Positions 27,401-39,400 of a stretch of DNA of 64,000 bases are shown here, in pieces. Position 1 is the first letter of the stretch. Every line of letters starts with the position of its first letter. The notes beneath the pieces are model-generated. The model saw only the letters and a program-made list of their open reading frames with translations, was not told where the DNA came from and searched no databases. Location of the stretch: positions 17,304,435 to 17,368,434 of the forward strand of contig CM068546.1 of assembly GCA_035048495.1 (NCBI GenBank). Reading direction: 5' to 3'. The position numbers and the translations under genes were made by a program. Origin of the DNA: Euptelea pleiosperma (Eukaryota > Streptophyta > Magnoliopsida > Ranunculales > Eupteleaceae).

Positions 27401-30400
27401 GTCCCCACGTCTTTAATAGTTTTCAACAAAGAGGGCAGGTCCCCACGTTATCAAAGTTCTCCGATACATTTTGAGTTAACTATTTGCTAAAGCGTTTCCT
27501 AATTTGTCTCTATGTTGACCAAGGTTTAAATTTGATCCCTTCTTTTCCTCTACCTAACCATGTTTCAAGGGATTTTTGTTTAAGATATTCTCTACCTACG
27601 TTGAGGTCAGTGGGTCCCATTACTACCCACGACTTTGGTCGTAAATTCTGATTTGGAGGTTTCCTATAATTAATCCCCCATTTAAGTCTAAAATCTCTAT
27701 CTAATATGTATTTCTAGATTCCTTGCCTAATTGGAAGTCCATGTGGCAGAAATGCCTTTAATCTCTTCCACTTTTTTGGTATTGGAAAGAGTCTCCACTT
27801 TTTAACTTGTGGGGGTCCATCAGCTATTATATTTTTTTCCAAATATATCAACAACTTATTCTTTTCTTATTTGTTATTCGTTTAACAATATAATTCTTGT
27901 TTTAACCACTATCCTCTTTTGTAGGGTTACTTTCCCTTGTGGGAATTTAGGAGATCCTCCCAACTTTTTAACCGTATGAATGTGGTCCATGAGTGGCACA
28001 TGTCCACACCCCAAAAGTTATATCATTAATTTAAGAGGAAACTTCTATATTACTATTTTGCCATTATTGGTTATCTAGTAGCTTTTGTATCGAAGTATTG
28101 ATGTATAAGAGGGTGTACCGTCAATCTATCGCTCCCTAGGGTGTATTCATATGATAGTTCTAGAAATATTATTAATTGATTATTATTTATTGTGCCTTTT
28201 GATGAAATTCCAAGATTGTCCTCGCATTACCCACAATTTTTACCGATAGGTTCCTAAGGTCAGATAAGTCTCTAACGAGTGATCGAATGTTGTAAGTGGG
28301 CCATACCAATTATGTAATTACTTAATTCATGTTCAATGTTAGTGAAATGAAGTGTCGGTGTGGTTAGATTAAGCCTGAGGTTCTTTGCATGTACAATACG
28401 GTTATGTCCGTCTCTCTTAATCATTCGCCTATGGTTCATTATGAGGTTTTAGTGTCATTGGGGTTTTTGGTGGGTCCCGTTATCTTAAAATTTATTATCA
28501 TCTTATTTAATTAAGTGCGTTAGTAGTTGTTAATAACTTACCCCTACACTAGAAATCGAAAAGGCGTAAATGTCAAAAGGTTATTACAAGTGTCAATTGT
28601 ATGTATAAACCCTATGTGACATGAAAATGTAGTTTTAGCTAAGTTCTTGCACTTATTCTAGGTGTCATGCATACAATGTGACATGTTTGATTTGAAGTAA
28701 AGCATGCTCTCTAAGTTTTTAAAATGACAGAAAATTCCTTCTATTTGTAAATTACATTAATGCCCAGAACAGAGATTCAGGGTATTACAATTTCAGAGTG
28801 GAACTTAAACTTGTCCCTGCTTCTGTTGTGCATAACCTTTTATTTGTTAATTTGTGTTTTCTGGCCAGTGAAAATTTGCTCAAAATACAAAAATTTCCTA
28901 TTACAAAACTAAATCCCTCAACTATATTGCCTTTATTACGTACATAGAATTTAATTCCACTATTTATCTGAGAGCGTGGTCATTTAAAGACACTATTCTA
29001 AACTCAATACCTACTTTGGATCCTTGGCGTTAGTAAAAGGATAAAACATATTTTTTCCTAACACGTAAATGGATCTAAGGCCAAGGCAACTTCTTGCAGC
29101 TACTTTGTTGTGCCTGGTAGACTAGATACTGTAAAACTGAGTTAGGAGACTGTTACTTCTAGGGGGTATAGACGTCTGAGGTTATTGCACCAAATCAAAC
29201 CATATTTATGGGTTGAATGTAACGGAAGACTGTTAATGAGTTGAATAAGAAGAATCCTCTGAAAAATGTACTACTACTGTATAGAGCTTCATTTCATTGA
29301 TATCAACCTAGCAAAAAGACATGGATTGTTGAGAAGTTTTAAGAAGGTATACTGTATTAGTGTAAAAGTGAATATACAGAAATAGGTAAAGAAGCACTCC
29401 CAAGAAAAAGACTCCAAATACAACTTTTAGCCCTATGTGCAATTATCTCTTTTGCCACCATGAATAATAGACTCCCGATTGTTAGCAAAATCCTATGCCT
29501 AAGCTATTTTGAAATAATTTACCACTTCCAAAAGTCTCCATATAGCTTTGCAAACCTCTGAATTAGTCGGTACAATCTTCAAAGATTATTTTATTGTGTT
29601 CTTTTCAAATGCTGCAACAAAATCTGTAAGGAAGCCTCCAAATAATCTTTCCTCTAGGACCAAAGGGATCACTAGATAAATCCCTGATTTCATTTGGACA
29701 TATCCAAATGATGCCGAACAAAGAGAGAAAGTAACTCCACGTCGTCCTTGTGAAGATATAATGAATTAGTCAGTATATACTATTCTTCTGATGCTCCTTG
29801 CATGTGATGCATCTGTATGGAATTGGTATCTCACAATTGATGAGATGTAAACAGTTAAGATTTTGTCTAAGACAACCATCCATGCAAATGCCTCCATTCT
29901 AGGTTGAACTGAGTTTCCTCAAATAGTCTCAATAGGGGATCTCTCACTGGAGAACCCTCCAAAATGTCATGAAATTAACCTTACTGAGAAGCCACCTTTA
30001 AAATCTGCTTTCCAAATATGAGTCTTCACTATCTGTAGGAATATAGACATTTTAAAGCGCTTAAGAAGAGAGATATACTCGGCCTTTCCATCCAACAAGT
30101 TCCTCATAAAAATCAGGCACACCATCCCGCCTCTCTCCTGGCCAATTAGCAGTTCATCATTAGCTCCTTAACAAGGATTAACCTATATAGAGCAGGGCAT
30201 GCATCACAAAGCTTGCCGACACTAATCAATCAATCAGCAAAGCCTTATCCCAACTATTTGGGGTCAGCTACACAAACCATGTTCTGTCTTCCATCCGTAT
30301 GTCTTCGGATCATTATTACTACCACCACCCACAATGTTTCAGTCTTCTTCCCATCCTTTTAGAGCCCTCAACTTACACCAAAGCAGTCCTTAATGGCGTC

Positions 30401-33400
30401 GTCATTGGCTAAGATGCCCAGATACATATACAATACAAGCACTTGTATGAAACCTTCATTTCCCAAAATCCAAGACACATACGGATACGGGTATCTCATC
30501 CAATATATCTTGACACCATACTTTTATTTTTAGTTCTTTTAAGCTTATCATTTTGTAGCATGTAACATCATTCCAAATGTAATGAAACTTCTAACATTTG
30601 AAAAGCTTTTGACGATCGAAATTATAACAATATAATACTATTATATAATTTTGTTGACTAGAAAAACAAATTGTACAAGTTAAGAAAATCATTAGTAGTA
30701 CAATAGAATGATAAATGCAGTATCTGGTACCAATATCAATATTTTATTGTGGCTGTACTGGCGTGCTAGGAATGTTGAAGTATATGGGTATCATAGGTCA
30801 AAGTAGGATCTAGCTGAGGAGAGGTGACTGCCAAAAATGAGCACAAGAATGAAAAAAGAGCTGGGTTGAAATGGTGTAGTGCTATCAAAGTGAGAAGGTT
30901 AGCAGACTGACGAAGGGAGGGCAGATATGGAAAGGGTTTTGTCCATCATTACAACAAAATTCCAACATCAAAAACAACTTTTTATCCTCACCATCAAATG
31001 CAACATAGAGAACATGTGATTTTCTTATCGACGGAGAAGTTGACAAAAATCCACAAAAATCCCATATCATTTGTCGGGTATTTTGGTTTAATGGAGTAGA
31101 ATGGCTACATGCTCTCATTGTTGCTTCTAATGCCAAGGATACAAAGTTGTACTTGATGTGGGTATTTTGTGTAATGCAATGGACAAATCCCTGTATATAT
31201 ATCTACCCTCCCTTCGTCAGTTTGCTACCCTTCTCACTTTGATGGCACTACACCATTTCGATCTAACCCTTCCATCATGCTTGTGCTCATTTTCGGCAGC
31301 CACCTCTCCCCGGCTGGAGCCTAATTCGACAACCCAACATGGCCCGTCTTTAGCAGCTTAATCGAAACCCTCCTTTTCAACCTCCCTTCCAAAGGTCTAT
31401 CGTCCTCGGCTCCAAAACCCCTTTGACACTTACCCTTAACTCGACTGAGCACCAAAGGCAATCTCTCAACTGTGTTCTTCGATAGTTGGATCCCTTCAAA
31501 AGTACACACTTTAGATTGAACCACCATTTTATAGTTGCTCCTCTCTTCGACAGTCAAGCGTCACGCCCCCAAATCCGTTATACTATCATCTTGATCTTTC
31601 ACGCATCTCGAGGCGCGATGTATGGGTAAAATACAATACACGCACGGTGAATCAAAACATATTACTTAGTGCAGCGGAAATACACCAGTAATTTTTCGTT
31701 TTCGTTTGTTTTGAAATACTTGCTAAGACATAAGATTCCTCTCCTTGTGAGTATCACATTCTCAGAATGGCCTCGAGAATGATGTCATTTAAGATTCATT
31801 TCACCATAATTAAAATACAGGTAACAGATTACAAAACATCCATCACATATATCAAGAGAGAACTTCTCTTCTCAAACTACAAAGTATTACATATCACGTT
31901 TCCACCATTCATACATAAACATGAATACTATTATGTAACCCAATACACAAAAAGACCTCCATAATATATGCAGAAGAGAAATCTACATCCACAAAAGCAG
32001 ATATCCCCTATCTCATTCGTTGCATTTAGAACTGAGAGTACCGATCTCAGGCATTCGCCTTATCCTGACCTACAATATAATAGATTGAAAGTACCGCACA
32101 ATTTCAAGTGTAGAAAACAAATCACAGTTTATCTCATTTGAAACCATAGTTTAATGAAAATCAGTTATTTAATATCAATAAACTCATATATGTAACATCT
32201 TTTTCTCTTTCTTAAAACACTGTAAAATCCAATCCATTGAAGTATGATCAGTCTTATTAACATCATAGTATATGTAACCCTGAATCACTAGGTCGGTCAG
32301 ACCACGAATACCGATTTATAGTGCATGGTACCAACACCTCTTATCTTACGTTTAGCCTATAAATAGACTCCCTAGAAGTGCATACACAACTAGTTGTTTT
32401 CTTAGGTATCCTCTCTCCGAATGCCCCAACTCCTTTTAGGAATAAATACCCTGATGATTACATAAATGCAATCTATGATGCCCGGATACGGATACTGACA
32501 CGGATACGGGAAGCAGAGATACGACTCGACATTTTTCAAAATCAAGAACACTGATACTGATACGAGTGTCCTATTTTGTAGTTCAAAATTTTTATTTTTC
32601 TAATTTTTTCAACTTTTTATGAAGGATACGTGGGGATACGTGTCGGTAGAGTGTCCAGTGTCCGTATCCGTGTCGACACGACACGACACTGGTACGAGGC
32701 ACTAGTACAGGTATCCGGGTATCATAGAATGCAATAGCGCCCATACCTTTAGGGACTGAATAACCTAGGGGATTACATAAACGTAATAGCGCCCATACCT
32801 TTAGGGAATGAATAACCCAGGGGATTACGTAAACGTAATGGCGCCCATACCTTATACTCTGATCATCTTTGCCTTTTAAGTAAATCTCAATATTATCTTT
32901 AAGCTATACTACTCATAGTCACAAAGTCGGGATTCGGCAATAAATCGGCAAGGGGTCAAGTCGGAAAAATTCAGATAAATTCGGTAAAAATCGATAGAAA
33001 TCGACAAAAATAGAAAATATATCATGGCATTTTTCAAGTTAGAAATGTTGTTTTTAACAAAACACATTTATATGATAAAAACCACGTCTATAATTCCATA
33101 GTAATAAGTCATAACTCATAAGCATGATATATCATTCATAATTCCAAAATCAGCAAAATCGAAATCAAAGGGAAAAAAAAATGGATCTCAGCCGATTAAT
33201 CGGCAAAATTCGGCAAAATCGCTGATTAATCGTCAATTTTTTTGATTAATCGGTGATTGATTCGTGAAGTCAAAAAATCGGAGATTTTTGTGACTAGGAT
33301 ACTACTCAAGGGATCCTTCAAGTAGGATATACCTTTTCCATTTGATTATTGGCACAAATCCACATCTCTTGTGAACCCCAATATCGAAGTAAATCTCTTT

Positions 33401-36400
33401 TAGGGTTCTTAAGGTCCAATTACTAAGGTCTTTAGGGTCTATTTTCTCAAAATGTCTAAACGGTCTAAAGTATTGGTTACAGCCCACCTAAAACAAGTCT
33501 TCTTTTATGGGTGTTACAACCCAAAAATCAATGTCCTCTTATGGGTTATATATCATCCAAAACAACATCTTTTATGGGTTACATATCACCCAAAACAGTC
33601 AAACTCTCATGCCTTTATATGAAAAAAAAAAAATGAATAAGCATGCTTTTCATAAAGTAATTTATAAAGAAGAGTACACATGCTTGTTTCAAAATTAAAC
33701 AAAGCTATAATCTCCTTAAATTTTAAAGGTTAAACAACTACTTATTATCCTTATTCTTATGCTTTGGATAGAAGAGAAAAACAAGATAAAATATGCATTT
33801 AGGGATGAATTTCACAAAGAGGGGGAGGATGACTTACTGTTCTCAGAAATGCTTTCTTTGATTCTCTTCTTCTTCTAGTATGCTAATCTCCTTCCCAAGA
33901 GGAGCAATTTCCTCTTCCGGAAATTCTTGCAATTCATTTTCTTTCCCTCTCTATTATCAGTTTCTCTCTTGGGTGTCTTTCTCTTTCTTACCTTTCTCTC
34001 TCTTATTTCTTTCCCTAGGTATTTTAATACAAAGTGTTGAAGTGGAGAAAGGGTTAAGCTCTCCTCTCCTATTTATAGGGTTTCAAGCCCTTCACTAGAG
34101 TGTATAAACTTACACTCAAGTCAGTGTAAGTCAAGCCTGATATTTATGATTTCTTGACTAGGGTGTAGAAGCTTATACTCAAGTCTCTACAAGTTAGGCC
34201 TGATATTAAGGTTATAATTGTGTGTAAACTAGTAATGGCTATGGTGTATCTATTAACACTTAAGTCGATACAAATCAGGCTTGATATATAGGTTATTATA
34301 GTGTGTATACTCGTAATGGCTATGGTGTGTCTACTAACACCTAAGTCAATACAAGTCAGGCCCGAAATTAATAAAATATCTAAGAGTTATATTATAGTGC
34401 ATTAGTGTACCCAAGTTAATAACATGCATCCTAGATATTTTGTGAGAATAATTCCCAACTACTTATTAAGTACTAAATACGCGCGCAGCACAGGCCAGAA
34501 TATGATTTTCGGGTTTATGGTTCAGATTTTGACATAATAATTTTTGGTCCCAAAAGTGTATAGTGCGGTACCCCGTGAATAGTGTTAAAATACAAAAAAA
34601 TCCTGAAATTATCGAAAATTCATAAAATCATCAGATAATTATACTAAGTTATTCTACATATTTATTAGCAACAATGAGACATAGTAGAGGTAAAATAGTG
34701 ATTTAAAGTAAATTAACAAAAGAATGATCAGAAATACGCCACGTGTCCTTTGATTAATTTGGGTCATTACATCAAGCCTCTTCGACAATGCTGCCCCCTT
34801 TGACAATGGAACCCCTTCAGCCAAGACCTCTTCCGCAACTTGATTGATGCTTAACCTCGGCAAGCAATCATGGCAGCAGCTCAATTGCATTTGGTTCTCC
34901 TTGATAGGCCCTCGAATGTACTCCCACTTGACTATAAATGCATCCATTTTTACTCTGTAAGCTCTTTTATGCCATCTATGCCGGTTGAGAAAATTTTCAT
35001 TTTTAAGGTCGATGACAGTAAAAATGGATAGATATTTTAGGGTTCGGCAGCACGTTAATGTGGGTTTTATGAAGATGTGTTAGGGTGTTGGGAACTACAT
35101 CCAAATGGAAGTGCTTGGGAAGGGGAATATTACGGTGTTAAATGCCACAAATTAGACAGTGTTATGGAAGAGAGATGTTGGGTGTTGGGCGCATACAAAA
35201 AGAATCGGTAAAAGGGAGGAAAACAGAGAATTTTTTTTTTAAATAATAGAAACAGGAAAATCTTGGATGCTCTACATGTGTTGCTTACCTTCACTTCACT
35301 AAGCTTGGGGTTAGCACGAATTTGGAATTAGATGATGTGCCGTGTAACTATGTCCCGGGCATTATAAAAGATTGATGATGATTGTTCAGGCTGCTTTTGT
35401 AGTAGATGCAGGTTTTGTTGGTGGTCAATTACATCATACATTGTGTGGGACGTTCCATAGTATTTGCCGCCTATCAAGAAGACCTTTGCTTTACGTTCCG
35501 GAGTCTGATTTGTCTGCCTGATTTTAGAGTAAGATGTCCAAGTTCGTGGAGTTCTTTTTATGAGGTTAAGGCGTGTTAATTATGTGCATTTGACCATAGG
35601 GTATAAGCAGTATAATTCTCACATGGGGGTTGGTTGTGTATTGCCATTTTGCATCAATCACGGGGTACAAAATGTTCAAGCACATGGCATACTTATCACA
35701 CACAAAGTTGGAGCTATATATGTGCATCGAGTCCATTTCCATTTTCAACTTATTTTGATCATATGAGTTCATATTGTGAGATTGCTAGCTTTCGTATGAT
35801 TGCACTACAATGATGGGGTTGCATGTGAGGAATTTAACAATGAGGTTCAAATATCCCATCTGATTTGGCAATTCCACTCCATCCAATTTAAAAGTGAAAT
35901 GGGGTTTCATTGAACACACTTGGATGTGCTTTCGGCGAGGGGTCACTATTGCTATGGGATTTTTACCGACTTCTTCATCAAGATGCTTTTTGTTTTTCGA
36001 TTGTCTCTCATTTTTGTCAAAGGAGAGGGCTGTTAGTAATTTATGGGGTTCATTTCTAATTTTTGTAGAAGAGGGTGTGATTGTAATTTTTGAAAAGTTA
36101 GGATTTGGATGACCTCATCTATAAATAAGGGGGATGAGGTAGAGAAAAAAAGAGGAAATAAGAAGAGTAGAGGGTGTAAAGGTTGAGCCACCGGTGAGCC
36201 TTCTTGTATTGCTTTCTTTCTCTATTTCAATGAATATATCTCGATTATAGTTGTGGAATAGCTCTTCTTTTGTTTCTTCTTCCTTCTCTCTTTATTTTCT
36301 CCATGGATTTCTCCTTGTTCTTGAGCTCCTGGGTTCCACAAGGGCCTTCTTCATTGCATTTCCACGTGGATTTGCATGGAGGAAAGTTTGGACGCCGAAC

Positions 36401-39400
36401 TGTTCTTAGAAATATTGTGGTGATTCTGTTCTTGTGTAGTCTCCCAAGGACATCTCCATGAGATCAAAAACCATGAAGCCTATATCGCCATGATAAGCTC
36501 TCAAAGTCAATAAAGATCATGTAGAGATTTTTTACTGCCATGAAGCGAAACTGATTCTTGGATAGTTTTAATATTTGCTTCATCACTCTCTCCCATTGTT
36601 TTATTTTGTGGCTCATAAGCAAGGAAATAAATTTCGGTTTCGAGGTTTACTTTGACCAGCCCGGAAATGGAAATATTTCGGGGAAATATTTCGACCAGCG
36701 TGGAAATAATACAATTTTGTGGAAATGATGGAAATATTATAGAAATGTTTGGGAAAAGTTTGGGAAATGATAAAACAAGTTTAAAAACACACTCATAAAC
36801 TATCAACCATATGTAATATGGAAATGAATGACCATAGCGGCCTGTAATATGTTGAGACATGTATCTGATAGTCAGTCCAAATATTATTTAATTAGATAAC
36901 TATTATTTAATTGCTTATTTAAAAAAAAATCATAAATTAAGGTATTAACTAATCTTTATTCACTTACACTAGTGTCTTAATATTATATAGTTTTAGAAAA
37001 CCTATTTATTATTAACTTATAACATTACTTAACTTTTTGAATGTTTAAATATTTTTTTGGGAAAAATATTTAACCCAACCAACTTGTAGAACGAGCTAAG
37101 TTATGCATATAATCCATTTATGCACAATCATGTATGTTTAGGGTAAAAACCAATGAAATTAGGGTTTTCCCCAAATTTTAAATTTTTACCCTAAATGATT
37201 TTTAATCTTTGCACAAATCAAGTGTAAATGCATCATAGATTCATAGATTTAATGCATTTACACCTAATCTATCTATTTGTAGCAAGAAACGATAGCAAAA
37301 AATTTTATTGTTAACGCGAAATATTTCGACGTGTATGGAAACATTTTGTGTATGTATTCTTTCTTGTCGGTAGCCTAGAAAATGGAAATATTTCGTTAAT
37401 TTCGGGAAATTTATTTCCTTGCTCATAAATATGATCCCACGATAGTTGGTGCAATTTTGTGCATCTCTTTTGTTCTCGTGTATAGATACCACGCTACTTT
37501 TGCTCCATTCAGCTTGCATTTTCTTAGTCTTCAAAATCTCGTTGAACAACTTAGTAAACCAAGATAATCTAGTTTCTCCAATGTACTTCCACACTTCTAT
37601 TGGAATACCTGCTGGACCCAAAGTCTTTTAATGTCTTCATCCATGCCAAAGCTTCATTCACTTATGGTACCCTAATTCCGTGAAAGTTGATATACTCTTT
37701 GGTCTCTCTAGAAGTTACATCTCCTTTTATCCATAAACATCCCATGTAGTGTTCATTTAGTGATAAATGGAAATAGATCCTTCACCTTACTTTAATATCT
37801 TTTTCCTTTAATAAGACTGTTAAAAAGGAACGTAGATCTGGGTAAACCAAATAGACACCTGCTGCCTAGTGCTAATACAATTATCTCTTTGCGATTGGAT
37901 ATGTTTTATGGCAACTGAAATACATCTTCGCAGTCCTTACATTCAGTATTTGTTTTTTTTTTTTCCCTTTAAGCTACATTCAGTATTGTTGTTTCTGTTA
38001 CCTTCTGTTCATTATCGGAGCACTTGCATTCTTTTGGATATTCTACTTTTTGTCTTATTTGTACATGTTCATAGCGCTTCTATTTTTAATATCTGTGGTT
38101 TCATGAAGCCTGTTCAAGACCCAGAGAAAATGACCCAAACCATTGTAGAAGCACTGGAAATCACAGGACAGAGAGGTATCATAAACAAAGGGTGGGGTGG
38201 TCTTGGGAACTGTAAGTTATGATTCCTGTTTATGCCCCTCTATGTTCCTTATGCCATTGAAATCTTTGTTTCTATTTCTTCTATTCTATGGTATTTCTGG
38301 TCTACCTTTGGTAATGTGTTTGATATATTTAACTCAGATAATTTTTTTTCCAGTGGAAGAACCTAAGGAATCTGTATATCTACTGGATAACTGCCCTCAT
38401 GACTGGCTATTCTTACAATGCAGGGCTGTGGTAAGACTTGGTTATGTATTCCTTTTGCTGTAAGTTTACGTCAAATGGAAGCAACATTGTCATTGCAAGA
38501 TCATTATTCGTTATCATGTGAATATTCCAAATTTTTTTTCCTTGCAACATTGTCACCATGAGCTTGGGATGCAAGATCAGTGGGTACAACTGAAATTGCT
38601 AGTTTTAGAATTATGTATACATAGGTGCCTTTCTCCTATGATTGATTAGTGGACAACAATCATGTTTATAATTTCGGTCCTATTCACAAAGAATTGGAAT
38701 TGCACTCTATAATCCTTAACATTAAGGGGCTGATGTTTTTATGGTCAAAGGCGGTCTTGGAATAGGGCTTATTCTTTGAAGACTTCGTGTTTTGGTGGGA
38801 GAGCATATGTTCTAGGGAAGGAAGTTGATGGGGGTTTGGTTTTTTTGTTTTTTAGCTGGGGCTTTGCGTAGGTCATCTCGACCTGCCTCTCTCTGGCTGG
38901 CTGTATCTTTTGGCTTCGGCCCTTTTAATATATTTTCACTTATCCAAAAAAAAAAAAAAATTCGGTCCTATTCACTGTATCACTAAGCTGATGGAATGAG
39001 ATATATCGTATGAGACGGTATGATACACTGGAATACATATCTTAGATTCATTACTCATATCTTCATATATAGAAACTAAATGTAATCCTTACATAAGCTA
39101 AAAATATGATGTTCAGTGAAATAATATACTACCTATTATAAAACTGTTTCTGTATAGTGTAAAGAAATTATTAAAAGAATTAAAATAATATCTGGTATGA
39201 GAAATTCCATATGCCTGTGTATTGAGACGTCATATGAGATGGTATACTTTAAAGTTTAAACCATGACAACAATATGGGTACTTTGCCAGGAACTATCCCT
39301 AAGATATGGTACTATTTCTAAAAGTAAACTTGTTATATTACCCTGACAAAAAAGAAAGTAATTGTGTTATATTGCTCAACTACAGGCTAGTTTTGCACTT

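Larger units (their letters stand above)
31559..34771. repeat. Solo LTR (3,213 bp), TGTCACGCC family, perfect duplication TCAAG
   Basis: Opens CGTCACGCCCCC (the first T of TG changed to C) and ends GGGTCATTACA. TCAAG is at 31554-31558 and 34772-34776. It carries a 52-bp tandem array near 32420-32867, an imperfect ~81-bp repeat around 34090-34370 and two MITEs. Confidence 0.8.
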
